A DNA stretch of 64,000 nucleotides from an uncultured Schlesneria sp. (GCA_903858935.1 CAIOKO010000064.1:1-64000); one strand, 5' to 3'. Positions 17,217 to 26,935 are shown, counted from the first letter of the stretch. The notes: a model not told the origin generated them from the letters alone. Program-made: numbers and translations.

Positions 17217-18989
17217 TTACTTATTCGGCAGTCGCACGATTCCGTCCCAGTTGCGCGGCGCCGTTCGATTATTCAGGACGATCTGTTGCATCAGAAAATC
17301 CTGGGCACGATCGCTCGGCGGCATCGCGTGCAGGTGCTTGTAGGCTTCGTCCCAGTGGCCCGAGATGAAAGATTGCACTCCAGCTTCGTAACTTTGGATA
17401 TGAGCATCACTCAATTCAGGGAAGTCAGTGGCGGGAGGGAGCAGTTCGCTGACAGCGACCGCTGTTTCCATGCCATAGGGGAGTACAAGTGCTAATCGAC
17501 GTATCCGTCCTTCGCCCGGGTTTAACCGAGGCCGAACGATGTTCGCGGTCGTTTCGTCAAGCAGAATCGGAACTCGCAATTGTTTGGTCATCGATTCCAG
17601 TCGGCTCGCCAGATTCACAACAGGTCCGAACACGGTGACTTTGACTTGTTCCGCCGTTCCGATTTTCCCTGCCACCGCTCGACCATGAGCGATTCCGATC
17701 CCCATTTCAAAATCGGCCAGGGGATGATTCTTCGTCGCGGCGGCCTTGGCGAAAGCAGCGCGAATGCCGAGCGCGGCACGACAGGCATTAACGGCAGCGT
17801 CGGGTGATGGAAAAGGCCAGCCCCAGAATCCGAGTGTCGCGTCCCCTTGAAAATCGCCGGTCACACCACCGTTTTCAAGGATGTGATGCGTCATGACCCC
17901 TAGCGCACGGCTGACTCGTTCAAGTAGTCCAATCAGGTCGCCCGCTTCGTTCTCAAGTCGCTGACTGAAACCACGCAGGTCGCAGAACATGACGGTCACA
18001 TCGCATTCACTCGGCTCAAGCAACGTCGTATCCAGTTCGTCACCGAGTGCCGCCAGAATCGGCGGAGCAAAGAACTGCCGCAAGCCAGCCTTCTGCCTTT
18101 CCAGCCGTTTCGCTCGCACGACCGAACTGATGATCTCGGCAACGAGTTCGGTGAACTTCACATCCGCTTCAAGTTGAAGGGCGTCCGAGAGTGTCGTTCC
18201 AGGGACAAAGGTCTTCCCCATGCGGCCGGCAACGTATAGTCCGGCAGTTTCCATCGAGAGACCTGGGACAGGGGTACAATAGGCCCAGTCAAACTCTTGC
18301 ATCAGCGTTTTATCATGAGGCTGAGGAGCGTCCTTTTCCCAGATATGCAGGACGCTGGATTGACGACGCTCGAGTGCTTCTGTGACGAGGCGGCGACTTG
18401 GACGAAACGGACCCGCCGTCTCATGTCGACGATCCCAATGCAGCATTTGCACTTCTTCCGTTCCCGATGTCGTAACAATCGCGACGGCCTCGGCATGAAC
18501 AACCCCTTTGAGCAGCAGATTGGCCAGTCGAGAAAATAGTTCGTTATCGTCCTGAGCACCTGAGATGACCTCGGGTAAATGCGTCAGTACTTCAATCCGG
18601 TTCTCAGGGTCTTGATAACGGATTTTTCTCAATTCAGCCGGCTTGAATGCAACTTCTTCGAAGGGAGGCGCAACACTCCCCACTTCCGTTTCCGGTTGTG
18701 TGACGTGAAAAGTCGTCGAACCAATCACGAAGTGCTGACCGACTTCAACACGACAAGTTCCGACCGCCTCACCCGCGAAAAATAATGGATTCCGAGCCAA
18801 TTCCTGTCGCGAGAGCTGCAAGTGATCCTGATGAACATCGACCTGCACATGTTGACGTGAGATTTGAGAATCCCACGGGATACTTAATGCCGACTGCGGG
18901 TCTCGTCCGATCTGGTATCGCGTGCCTGGTTCCAAAGGCTTCCGCCATCGTTGAGCCGATTCCAATCCCTGAGCGACAAGTTCGAGCAC
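17217..18989 (-). CDS. FHA-GAF-class III adenylate/guanylate cyclase
   Basis: 590 residues. An FHA domain occupies about 1-100 (YQIGRDPQSALSIPWDSQISRQHVQVD with the phosphothreonine-binding GRD...SRxH pattern). A GAF-like domain spans about 150-295, then a linker helix. The class III cyclase catalytic domain is at about 330-530: VTVMFCDLRGFSQRLE has the first metal Asp, GDFQGDATLGFWGWPF the second, and VNLASRLESM carries the Asn and Arg of the transition-state site. It should make cAMP (or cGMP) in response to a phosphorylated partner or GAF ligand. The C-terminal ~60 residues look like a TPR-type helical pair. It is cytoplasmic; no kinase is next to it. The stop lies 71 bases before the retron ncRNA. 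Confidence 0.92.
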   Translation of the reverse strand: MLELVAQGLESAQRWRKPLEPGTRYQIGRDPQSALSIPWDSQISRQHVQVDVHQDHLQLSRQELARNPLFFAGEAVGTCRVEVGQHFVIGSTTFHVTQPETEVGSVAPPFEEVAFKPAELRKIRYQDPENRIEVLTHLPEVISGAQDDNELFSRLANLLLKGVVHAEAVAIVTTSGTEEVQMLHWDRRHETAGPFRPSRRLVTEALERRQSSVLHIWEKDAPQPHDKTLMQEFDWAYCTPVPGLSMETAGLYVAGRMGKTFVPGTTLSDALQLEADVKFTELVAEIISSVVRAKRLERQKAGLRQFFAPPILAALGDELDTTLLEPSECDVTVMFCDLRGFSQRLENEAGDLIGLLERVSRALGVMTHHILENGGVTGDFQGDATLGFWGWPFPSPDAAVNACRAALGIRAAFAKAAATKNHPLADFEMGIGIAHGRAVAGKIGTAEQVKVTVFGPVVNLASRLESMTKQLRVPILLDETTANIVRPRLNPGEGRIRRLALVLPYGMETAVAVSELLPPATDFPELSDAHIQSYEAGVQSFISGHWDEAYKHLHAMPPSDRAQDFLMQQIVLNNRTAPRNWDGIVRLPNK

Positions 18990-19237
18990 GACGATGTCCG
19001 CTGTTGACTGTGAAAATGAGAAACAATTCCGACCATTTCAGTCGACTGGTCGTCATGCATTGTGGAATCGACAATGGAGTCTTGATTCGGCGCAGAGAAC
19101 CAACGTCACACGACCGTCGAACTATTATGGCGAACCGATGTCCCCTTGTCGCGTCAATTCGATGGCACCTGTTCCCTCGTCGACGACATTCAGTTAACTT
19201 TGCAAATGAACCTGATCGAGTCTATCAAGTAGCAATC

Positions 19238-19705
19238 ATGCGAATTCCCACGTCACGACAGCGGCCAACTCAAGTTGATATGCAGACGGCGATGACTCCG
19301 TTGATCGACGTCGTGTTTCAACTGTTGATCTTTTTCATCTGTGCTTCGACCGGTCACATGAAAGAATTGCTGTTGCCGACAGACTTTCGGGCCGGCGCGA
19401 TCGGCGCTGCGGAAGCACCCCAGATCGAAAAACCACTGGGTGAAGTCTGGCTTCGAATGAAACGCGAGAACGACGCAACAATTGCATTTCTGGAAGGTCG
19501 AGAATTCCGTGACCTTGGTGATCTCGACGGGACGCTGCGAATTCTGTCAGAGGCTTCGACAGAAATCCCCGTGAATCTGGAAATCGCAGGCGAAGTCCCG
19601 CTCGGCGATGTCATACACGTTTATGATTCCTGCCGCGCCGCAAAATTCCGGTCGGTGAATTTCGCAGTATCAAAGTCGAAAACGACGGCAACCGTGAATC
19701 CCTAG
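19238..19705 (+). CDS. ExbD/TolR family biopolymer transport protein
   Basis: 155 residues: a short basic cytoplasmic tail, one membrane helix with the family Asp (MTPLIDVVFQLLIFFICAS, LID at its start), and a periplasmic domain. ExbD/TolR/MotB-type subunits couple proton flow through an ExbB/TolQ partner to outer-membrane work. The longer open frame upstream of 19238 lacks coding character; ATG 19238 begins MRIPTSRQRPTQVDMQTAM, typical of planctomycete ExbD. No ExbB or TonB gene is adjacent, which is unusual. It faces away from the cyclase across a 248-bp gap and converges on the next gene. Confidence 0.88.
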   Translation: MRIPTSRQRPTQVDMQTAMTPLIDVVFQLLIFFICASTGHMKELLLPTDFRAGAIGAAEAPQIEKPLGEVWLRMKRENDATIAFLEGREFRDLGDLDGTLRILSEASTEIPVNLEIAGEVPLGDVIHVYDSCRAAKFRSVNFAVSKSKTTATVNP

Positions 19706-19726
19706 TATTGGTCCGCCACCAAAGTC

Positions 19727-20263
19727 TCAGACAAGTGGTGCCGAGATTTCCAGTAAGTCAACGGCGGGTTGGCGATTGCAGAATATCGTTGCAAGGCGCC
19801 CGTAGGTGACAGCACCGACCGGCATCTGAAGCTGTTTGGCCAGTTCCGGTCCGGCGGTCAATTCCAAGATTGCCCCAAGATCGATGTGTCTCAGCACATT
19901 ATGGTTGATCAGGATTCGGCCCAGCGGGATCTGCTCGGCGATGATCTGTTCCCGAACCGCGTCCGTCACATATTCGAGATGAAAACGGACGAACCCGAAT
20001 TGAACGGGCGATTCCGTTCCGTGTTTCAACAGCACGATCTTGCGGGCATATTCGTTGCCATTCAGCTTGCTGTCGAGTACGCGAACATCGACCGAACAGT
20101 TGTGATACGTTTCCATCGCGACTGTCATGTGATGGTCATGCGCGAGCATCGTCTTATACGGTTCGGGTGTGAGGGCGGAAGGAATATGTTCCGCACGAAG
20201 AAATAACGATTCCGAACCTGGAAAAAGTTTCGTCAGTGACAGAAGTTCGTCGTGTGGATTCAT
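19727..20263 (-). CDS. Chorismate lyase/DUF98-like protein
   Basis: 178 residues from ATG 20263 (203 from the alternative ATG 20338). Conserved-looking stretches [51 protein letters not shown] and [21 protein letters not shown] resemble the UbiC/DUF98/UTRA fold, where the IPLGRILI...H segment lines the product site. The family removes pyruvate from chorismate-like compounds or binds ligands; I cannot tell which here. It converges on exbD with 21 bases between the stops. Confidence 0.6.
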   Translation of the reverse strand: MNPHDELLSLTKLFPGSESLFLRAEHIPSALTPEPYKTMLAHDHHMTVAMETYHNCSVDVRVLDSKLNGNEYARKIVLLKHGTESPVQFGFVRFHLEYVTDAVREQIIAEQIPLGRILINHNVLRHIDLGAILELTAGPELAKQLQMPVGAVTYGRLATIFCNRQPAVDLLEISAPLV

Positions 20264-20477
20264 CGCTCGGCTGTATCTCAAAAGGAATCGTTCGCGCAGA
20301 AACAGTCCACCTGATGCGAGTCTTAGAACACCGGGCATCCTTCGTCAATTGGTGATTGTCCTATTTGAAGCCACGTCCGCTTGCATCCCTGAAAGATTCG
20401 CATCATGCTGGTCTTGCGCCGAGTTACTAATGCGGGTCTTTCTAAATGAATTGATCCGCCTCAATTCGGAGGTTTTC

Positions 20478-21431
20478 ATGAACAATCTGTCTCGCCGCGG
20501 TTTCCTGGTCTCGTCGTTATCGGCTGGTGCCGCCGCCCTGACTTCGGTCACATCTGCAGACGACGCACCTGCCGAACCGATCATTGATATCCATCAGCAT
20601 ACGAATTATCGCGACCGATCCAGCGCCCAGCTCATCGCTCATCAGCGAGCGATGGGAGTCACGCAAACGATCCTGCTTCCAGCGGGAACGTCTGTCAAAC
20701 GCCCCTCCACCGGGGATGGAATTCATAACGGGCTTGGCGGGGTCGGTGCGGGGGGAAACGAGACCGTTCTGACAATGTCGCGACAATATCCGAAAGAATT
20801 CTTTTTTGGTGCGAACGAGGTGACTGACCTTTCGGAAGCCCGAACCGAGATTGCGAAATATCTTGATCTTGGCGCCATCATCATCGGCGAGCAGAAATTT
20901 GGTTTGGATTGCGATTCGGAAGCGAGCCAGGTTCTTTACGCTCTTGCCGCTGAATATCGAGTCCCGATTCTGATCCATTTCCAGCACGGAACTTACAACC
21001 TGGGTTTCGAACGCTTTTCGAAGATGCTCGAAAAATATCCGAAGACAAACTTCATTGGTCACGCTCAAACCTGGTGGGCCAACATCGACAAGAACCATAC
21101 CGATCAGAAGGTGCTTTATCCAAAAGGTAAAGTCACAGCGGGTGGCCTGACAGATCGATACCTGGCGGACTATCCAAACATGTTTGCCGATATGTCTGCC
21201 GGTTCCGGGTTGAACGCGTTGACTCGTGACGAAGATCACGCCCGAGAGTTCCTCGATCGGCATCAGGCAAAAATCCTGTTTGGCAGTGACTGTGATGATC
21301 GAGTCGGAGCGGGGCCGGCCTGTCAGGGTTCTCAGACAATTGCCGCCATTCGCAAGCTGGCCCCCAACAAGGCTGTCGAACGAAAGATCTTTTACGAAAA
21401 CGCAAAAAAACTGTTCCGGATGATCGGCTGA
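20478..21431 (+). CDS. Tat-exported amidohydrolase (amidohydrolase 2 / TIM-barrel metal hydrolase)
   Basis: 317 residues. GGAGG lies 5 bases before ATG 20478, which opens a twin-arginine signal (NNLSRRGFLVSSLSAGAAAL). The mature part has the metal-binding IIDIHQHTNYRD (HxH), an EQKFGLD stretch, VPILIHFQHG with a metal His, TNFIGHAQTWW with another and ILFGSDCDD with the final Asp, as in amidohydrolase-2 proteins that act on lactones or decarboxylate aromatic acids. Substrate unknown. It is not in an obvious operon. Confidence 0.88.
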   Translation: MNNLSRRGFLVSSLSAGAAALTSVTSADDAPAEPIIDIHQHTNYRDRSSAQLIAHQRAMGVTQTILLPAGTSVKRPSTGDGIHNGLGGVGAGGNETVLTMSRQYPKEFFFGANEVTDLSEARTEIAKYLDLGAIIIGEQKFGLDCDSEASQVLYALAAEYRVPILIHFQHGTYNLGFERFSKMLEKYPKTNFIGHAQTWWANIDKNHTDQKVLYPKGKVTAGGLTDRYLADYPNMFADMSAGSGLNALTRDEDHAREFLDRHQAKILFGSDCDDRVGAGPACQGSQTIAAIRKLAPNKAVERKIFYENAKKLFRMIG

Positions 21432-21515
21432 AACAAACCTTTCCCGGCGTTTGCCGAGTTTTCCGTGGTGGCGTACACTCTGGGATGAAGAAACTCTCTC
21501 AGGAAAAACCCGACC

Positions 21516-22376
21516 ATGTCCGCATCGCCCTATGTGATCAATGTCACCCGTGCCACGTTCCAGCAGGACGTTGTCCAAAAATCGATGGAATTGCCTGTCG
21601 TCATCGACTTCTGGGCACCCTGGTGTAATCCGTGTCTGAAACTGGCCCCGATTCTTGAGGCACTCGCGGTTGAGATGGCTGGGAAGTTCGTCCTGGCCAA
21701 AGTGAATACCGACGAACAACCAGAAATCGCCCAGGCATTTCGCGTCGAATCGCTTCCGACCGTATTCGCACTGGTTGATGGTCAGCCCGTCGATCAATTC
21801 ACCGGCCTGTTGACGGCCGAACAAGCGCGAGAATGGGTGATGCGACTCCTACCCTCACCCGCTCAGTTGCTGGCAAAAGAAGCCCTGGAGTTGGCCGAAA
21901 CCGACCCCAAAGCAGCGGAAAGCAAATTCCGCGAAGCATTAGTTCTGGCACCGGATGAAGACTCGCTGAAGGTCTGCCTGGTGAGTGTCGTGCTGAAGCA
22001 GGGACGTTTAGACGAATGTGCGTCGATGCTTGAGGAGTTAGAAAAGCGAGGGTTTCTTGAACCCGAAGCGGAACGCCTGAAGTCCGAACTTGACGTTCGT
22101 CGATCAGCGGCGGAAGTTGGTGGTGTTGATATTGCCCGCAAGGCTGCTGAGGCCGATCCGACGAATCTTCACCTGCAGATCCAGTTGGCCGATGCCTATG
22201 CCGCATCACAACAACATCGAAAAGCACTGGAACTTTGTCTGAAGGTCGTGCAGGAAGATTTTGGTGACGCAAGAACCGAAGCCAAAACGACGATGGTCAA
22301 GATCTTTGACATGCTTGGTCCTGCATCTGAGCTGACGGGTGAATACCGACGCAAGCTGGCAACGGCACTTTATTAA
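21516..22376 (+). CDS. Thioredoxin-TPR co-chaperone (CnoX/YbbN-like)
   Basis: 286 residues. The thioredoxin domain (1-110) has VIDFWAPWCNPCLKLAPILE, so the active site is WCNPC instead of WCGPC. The rest is helical, TPR-like (ALELAETDPKAAESKFREAL, then ...LADAYAASQQHRKALELCLKV), as in CnoX/YbbN, a redox-linked holdase that works with GroEL or DnaK. No signal peptide, so it is cytoplasmic. The Gly-to-Asn change next to the first Cys makes strong oxidoreductase activity doubtful. The next gene starts 29 bases on. Confidence 0.9.
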   Translation: MSASPYVINVTRATFQQDVVQKSMELPVVIDFWAPWCNPCLKLAPILEALAVEMAGKFVLAKVNTDEQPEIAQAFRVESLPTVFALVDGQPVDQFTGLLTAEQAREWVMRLLPSPAQLLAKEALELAETDPKAAESKFREALVLAPDEDSLKVCLVSVVLKQGRLDECASMLEELEKRGFLEPEAERLKSELDVRRSAAEVGGVDIARKAAEADPTNLHLQIQLADAYAASQQHRKALELCLKVVQEDFGDARTEAKTTMVKIFDMLGPASELTGEYRRKLATALY

Positions 22377-22405
22377 ACCTGCTCCATCCTGCGGAACTTT
22401 TCACT

Positions 22406-23239
22406 TTGCTCAATTCCATCGTCGAGACCGAACCTCGGGTCATCGCCACGGGGTATCTCCTCGCGCTGTTGTTCGCGGGAAGCGCCTTCGTCTGGGGCCA
22501 ATTGTTCAAGCGAAAGGCTGTTGAAAAGACCTTTTTAACGCTGAGCGAAGAACCGCGCGCCCGCTGGAACTCCATTCCCGAACTTCTGGTGATCGTTCTT
22601 ACGGTCTTCATGTTGTCGTTAAGCTTAATGCTGCGGTTCTTGAAGACGTCTTCCGAGGAACAACCCCCGGTCTCTCTGAATTCGTTGGTCCAGCACATTT
22701 TCTTCAACATAAGCTTAAGTCTGATCATGGCGTTTGCTCTGGTCTCAAACGAGCGACCCTGGTCGGGAATCGGTATGAGGCTAAACCACCTCCGCGAACA
22801 ATTGAGACTGGGTGTCTACGGATTCCTCGCAGCGGTCGTTCCCATGACCATTTCCATGTTCGCGACATTGCCGTTTCGAGGTGCCGAAAATCAGCATTCC
22901 CTGTTGAAACAGTTGATGGAATCACCCGATGTGGCGACCGTCTCAATCATCGCGGTGACAGCGGTCATTGCAGCACCGCTGTTTGAGGAATTATTGTACC
23001 GGGTGATCCTGCAAGGCTGGCTGTCAACGATTTTTCCCGCTTCTGTCGCAATCCCGTTGGTGGCCGCCTTATTCGCCAGTGTTCACGGCTGGCGTGATGG
23101 TCTGGCATTGTTTCCTCTGGCGCTGATCCTGGGCTATGTCTTTCACCGCCAGCACAGTTATCTGTCGGTGGTCGTGATTCATGCGTTATTCAATGCTACG
23201 ATGCTGACGTTACAGTTACTGACTCCAACACCAACGTAA
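22406..23239 (+). CDS. CPBP (CAAX-type) intramembrane glutamic protease family protein
   Basis: 277 residues with about seven membrane helices. The three family motifs are present: APLFEELLYRVILQGW (EExxxR), AALFASVHGWRDGLALFPLALILG (FxxxH) and VVVIHALFNATML (HxxxN). Members cleave prenylated or other substrates in the membrane, or protect against bacteriocins. The start appears to be TTG 22406; no in-frame ATG lies before the first helix. It is close enough to the thioredoxin gene to share its transcript. Confidence 0.88.
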   Translation: MLNSIVETEPRVIATGYLLALLFAGSAFVWGQLFKRKAVEKTFLTLSEEPRARWNSIPELLVIVLTVFMLSLSLMLRFLKTSSEEQPPVSLNSLVQHIFFNISLSLIMAFALVSNERPWSGIGMRLNHLREQLRLGVYGFLAAVVPMTISMFATLPFRGAENQHSLLKQLMESPDVATVSIIAVTAVIAAPLFEELLYRVILQGWLSTIFPASVAIPLVAALFASVHGWRDGLALFPLALILGYVFHRQHSYLSVVVIHALFNATMLTLQLLTPTPT

Positions 23240-23365
23240 AGAACTTTTTGCAGGGACGTGTTGTCCTTGATCTGTTTTCCTTCCTGGAAATGGAATCCCA
23301 CTGGTTAGGTGTCCGTGCAATCGAACTCACGTTGAATCGCATGCATTGGACACCAGGAATTGACG

Positions 23366-24631
23366 ATGAATTTCCCTCCCGTAGATGAGCAGCTCGCGAT
23401 CATACGTCGCGGAGTCGACAAGATTGTCCCCGAAGAAGAACTGGCTGCAAAACTTGCCAAAAGCCGCGAGACCGGCAAACCGTTACGAATCAAGTACGGG
23501 ATTGATCCGACGGGGATCGATGTGCATCTGGGCCATACCGTTCCCCTGAGAAAAATGCGTCAGTTTCAGGAACTGGGTCATCAGGCGGTCATCATTATTG
23601 GGAACTACACCGCACTGGTGGGCGATCCCAGTGGTCGCGATCAGGCCCGATCGAAAAAGCTGACCGAAGCCGATGTCGAAGCGAACGCACGTGATTATCT
23701 GAATCAGGTTGGCAAAGTCATCGATATTTCGAAGGCCGAGGTTCATCGCAACGGCGACTGGTTCGCGAAGATGAGCTTCGCCGACATCCTGCAACTGTGT
23801 GGTAAGATCACCGTCGCTCAATTGCTGACGCGAGACGATTTTGCCAAACGGTACGCCAGCCAGTCTCCGATTTTCCTGCACGAATGCCTCTACCCCATGA
23901 TGCAGGCCTGGGATTCGGTCATGATTCAATCGGATATCGAACTGGGTGGGACCGAACAGCTTTACAGCTTCATGCTCGCCCGCGACCTGCAGCGAGACCA
24001 GAACCTGCCGCAGCAGATCGGCGTGATGTCACCGATTCTCGTCGGTACCGACGGCGAACAGAAAATGGGGAAGAGCCTGGGGAACTACATCGGGATCTCG
24101 GAATCACCGTTTGACATGATGAAAAAGTTCATGCAGATCCCTGATGCCACCATGGGGATTTATTTCAATCTGCTGACCAATGTCCCTCTGGAAGAAGTGG
24201 CCACGATTCTGGCAGGACATCCGAAAGAGGCCAAGATTCGACTCGCGAAACTGGTCATTGCGGGATACCACTCCGAACAACAGGCGGACGAAGCCGCCGA
24301 TCGCTGGCAGCGGGAAGTTGGCGGTGGCGAATTGCCAACCGATATTCCGACCGTCACCCTCAATCTGACAACGCTGGCGAGTCAGCTACCGCAGTGTCAG
24401 GCGGATCTCGCCAACGGACGTCTGGCGATTGCCCAGTTGATGAAGGCGGCTGGAGTGGTCGCATCGACAAGTGACGCCATGCGAATGATCTCGCAAGGGG
24501 GAGTTTCCTATTACGACGGAGATCAACCAACCCCGATCACCGACACAAAGCTCGCTCTCGATCTCAAAACCGGGATGCTGATTAAGGCAGGACGGAAGAA
24601 GATCGTGCGTCTCGAGATTGTTCAGGATTAG
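23366..24631 (+). CDS. tyrS: Tyrosyl-tRNA synthetase
   Basis: 421 residues, class I synthetase of the shorter TyrRS group. The HIGH-type motif is HLGH in GIDVHLGHTVPLRKM, the KMSKS-type motif is KMGKS in GTDGEQKMGKSLGNYIG, and a C-terminal S4-like RNA-binding domain follows (about 355-421, ISQGGVSYYDGD...LIKAGRKKIVRLE). It charges tRNA-Tyr. ATG 23366 has CCAGGA upstream at good spacing; the in-frame TTG at 23360 touches that site and is unlikely. Confidence 0.96.
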   Translation: MNFPPVDEQLAIIRRGVDKIVPEEELAAKLAKSRETGKPLRIKYGIDPTGIDVHLGHTVPLRKMRQFQELGHQAVIIIGNYTALVGDPSGRDQARSKKLTEADVEANARDYLNQVGKVIDISKAEVHRNGDWFAKMSFADILQLCGKITVAQLLTRDDFAKRYASQSPIFLHECLYPMMQAWDSVMIQSDIELGGTEQLYSFMLARDLQRDQNLPQQIGVMSPILVGTDGEQKMGKSLGNYIGISESPFDMMKKFMQIPDATMGIYFNLLTNVPLEEVATILAGHPKEAKIRLAKLVIAGYHSEQQADEAADRWQREVGGGELPTDIPTVTLNLTTLASQLPQCQADLANGRLAIAQLMKAAGVVASTSDAMRMISQGGVSYYDGDQPTPITDTKLALDLKTGMLIKAGRKKIVRLEIVQD

Positions 24632-24645
24632 CAGAACGTGATCAT

Positions 24646-24682
24646 AGTTTGAGTTCGAAGTTCATCACCTCGAACTCAAGCT
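24646..24682 (+). terminator. Hairpin between tyrS and the convergent ceramidase-like gene
   Basis: TTGAGTTCGA (24649-24658) pairs with TCGAACTCAA (24670-24679), extended by three more pairs outward, loop 11 nt. No T tract, so it is only a possible terminator. Confidence 0.35.
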
Positions 24683-24743
24683 GCCACGTGGCCATCGATA
24701 AACAATGCTGCATGATGCCATCAGCAGCGACACCAAACGCCAC

Positions 24744-26192
24744 TCAATCACGGACTTGTTTGACCAGTTTCTTCACCGACTGGGCGATTCGATCCTCCAC
24801 GTCGCCGGACCATCGTAAAGCCGGGCGACCGTATTCATAAAGGTTTGATCCCCCTTCGTAACCCCCTTCGTCCCAGACTCGACGTGACGGGATGTACGAA
24901 ATCATGTCGTCAACATAGCCACAAACCCAGGTCCCCGGACCAAACTCCCCTTTGAAGCGGATGGCGTAATCAACAACGGTTTCAGCCCCCTGACCAATAA
25001 CCAGCATTTCTTTCCCAAGACGCCATGCGTGCACCGGATAGGGATACGAAGTCGAAAACACTTCCCCGTCGTCGAGTTGTTTCAGCAGCCTCGCTGCCCA
25101 GCGAGCGCGTATGGCATTGTTATCCTTTGCGAAAACGTCAAGTTCTTCTCGAGTCACCGTTTTTAGATAAGATAGATCAACGATTTCAAACGCGGTGCGA
25201 AGTCCTGTAGTAACTGGCGTCAGCGGTTGAGCCAGTGCTTCTTCGACTCCGACTGCCAGCATGTGGCCGTAACGCTGACAGAGTTCAACGGACCGACGCG
25301 GCAGCGGGTTCTGATCGCCGCCGCAAGTATTCACAAACATCGCCGTCGATCCCGGGTGACTCTGTTCCAGTTCCAGCTGTGCAAAGCCGGGATAATCTCC
25401 GCACCAGGTGAGAAAACTGAGCGTCGTCGGATGACAGGCATAACCGAACAGGATCGCTTCCAGTGTCCCATCGGGTCGAGTCACCTTCAGCACCGGAACC
25501 GAATGGTCCACCGGGCCGACAAAAGGGATTCCGCGTTCGATCATCGAAGGGACATCCGCCTCGCGGTTGTTGCGACGATTGACTGCGAATGTCGCTCGAC
25601 CTTCCCCAAGACTGAGAGTTGCCGGAGCGAGGTTTGCCAGAGACTGGCCTACCAGATCGACCGTCCGCTTGACCATTAGCGAGGTATATTCCGCAACAAG
25701 TTGCACTTGTTCGGCATCCACCGGGTAATAGTCGACCAGGTCATTTCCCAGGCGGGGTCCGCAGTGGTTATGTGAGAACGTGAACATGATCTGACTGCGG
25801 TCGAGACCGTGCTTGAGCTTTACCTGTTCGAATACAAGATCGCTCATCTCTCTGGGAACACCCTGGAAGTCACTGGTGATCAGGACAGCTCGATGTCCAT
25901 TTTGATCTTCCAGCGCCAGGGCTTTCATCCATAAATCGTGCAGCTTGCCGTCCGGGGCACGTCGGCTTCCGTAACCAGCCAGCCAGACCGACTTTTCCGG
26001 TGTGATCACAACCTTCGCAACACCCGCCTTCCAGAGGGTGGCTGATTGCTTCGTTGTGATGGCACCATCTTCAGCGAGGCTGGTGCTGATAAAGACCCTG
26101 GTCGCCGCGAAAAATAACGTGAAGATGATGGCGGCAACTTTCTTCGCGAAGCCGACATTTCTTTGCTCGGGTACGACCATCTTCACGATCAC
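24744..26192 (-). CDS. Neutral/alkaline ceramidase-like exported protein
   Basis: 482 residues. The N-terminus has a signal-like hydrophobic segment (VAAIIFTLFFAATRVFIST). The mature part fits the neutral non-lysosomal ceramidase N-terminal domain: WKAGVAKVVITPEKSVWLAGYGSR, LITSDFQGVP, MFTFSHNHCGPRLG with zinc-type histidines, LFGYACHPTTLSF, and MFVNTCGGDQNPLPRR. Planctomycetes have many such proteins; whether they cleave ceramide is unknown. GTG 26192 follows directly on the stop of the response regulator gene, and ATG 26180 is an alternative start. The two genes form an operon. Confidence 0.82.
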   Translation of the reverse strand: MIVKMVVPEQRNVGFAKKVAAIIFTLFFAATRVFISTSLAEDGAITTKQSATLWKAGVAKVVITPEKSVWLAGYGSRRAPDGKLHDLWMKALALEDQNGHRAVLITSDFQGVPREMSDLVFEQVKLKHGLDRSQIMFTFSHNHCGPRLGNDLVDYYPVDAEQVQLVAEYTSLMVKRTVDLVGQSLANLAPATLSLGEGRATFAVNRRNNREADVPSMIERGIPFVGPVDHSVPVLKVTRPDGTLEAILFGYACHPTTLSFLTWCGDYPGFAQLELEQSHPGSTAMFVNTCGGDQNPLPRRSVELCQRYGHMLAVGVEEALAQPLTPVTTGLRTAFEIVDLSYLKTVTREELDVFAKDNNAIRARWAARLLKQLDDGEVFSTSYPYPVHAWRLGKEMLVIGQGAETVVDYAIRFKGEFGPGTWVCGYVDDMISYIPSRRVWDEGGYEGGSNLYEYGRPALRWSGDVEDRIAQSVKKLVKQVRD

Positions 26193-26675
26193 TTATTCTT
26201 CGTCATCATCGGATTCCGTATCGGCATCAGGCTTAACCGCTTTCTTGCGACCGAGTCGCTTGATGGGGCCGGGTTTTTCTTTTTCCGAAACCGTCGACCT
26301 GGTTTCGAAGATGCGGCGGATCGATTCGAGCAGCACTTCCATAGGAAATGGTTTACGAAGGTAATCAGCGACCCCCAGCATTTCCGCGTAGGCCTTGTGT
26401 CGCCCCCCTTCATTGGCGGTGATCATGATCACCGCAGGAGGAGCGGGCAGAGTTTTTAGGAACTCCAGCACGGGGAACCCTCCCATGCGGGGCATCATCA
26501 TGTCTGTGATGACCAGGTCGGGATTCAACGTTTCGATCTGTCGCTGGCCTTCGATGCCATTCGGAGCAAGAAAGACTCGATAACCATTTCCGGTCAGAAC
26601 ACCGTGAAGCATCGACGCGATTTCGCGATCGTCGTCGATAATCAGGATTGTTTTGTCAGTCGATTCAGCGGCCAT
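26193..26675 (-). CDS. CheY-like response regulator with acidic tail
   Basis: 160 residues. Receiver domain 8-125: [12 protein letters not shown] provides the acidic pocket, [12 protein letters not shown] the phosphorylated Asp58, and [14 protein letters not shown] the conserved Lys108. There is no DNA-binding domain; residues 125-160 form a charged tail ending [11 protein letters not shown]. It acts by protein contacts after phosphorylation by an unknown kinase. It lies directly upstream of the ceramidase-like gene with no gap. Confidence 0.94.
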   Translation of the reverse strand: MAAESTDKTILIIDDDREIASMLHGVLTGNGYRVFLAPNGIEGQRQIETLNPDLVITDMMMPRMGGFPVLEFLKTLPAPPAVIMITANEGGRHKAYAEMLGVADYLRKPFPMEVLLESIRRIFETRSTVSEKEKPGPIKRLGRKKAVKPDADTESDDDEE

Positions 26676-26935
26676 TAAACCAGCCTCGGCGTGGAGATAA
26701 TTTTCATCGTGATGTCACCATCCATCGTAGAAGGCCATCGCAAAGGAGACAAGCGGATCAACTTTGATATGACGAGATCAAATTGGTTTTGCGCTCGCAC
26801 GCGGGTTTTTACAGTTTTGCGAGGGTTTCCGGCACCCGTCTAATCATTGTAATCGGGAAATCTTTCAAATTGACCAGCTTTACGCATGGGATCATGAGAA
26901 ATTGAAAAGGAGACCTGCGCTCAACGCAGGTTCGT

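Noticed and set aside
18785-19237. N-terminal extension of the ExbD frame
   Set aside because: No membrane or domain pattern; most of it overlaps the cyclase gene start on the other strand.
20517-21824. 435-codon minus-strand ORF opposite the amidohydrolase and thioredoxin genes
   Set aside because: It is antisense to two clear genes and shows no recognisable domain.
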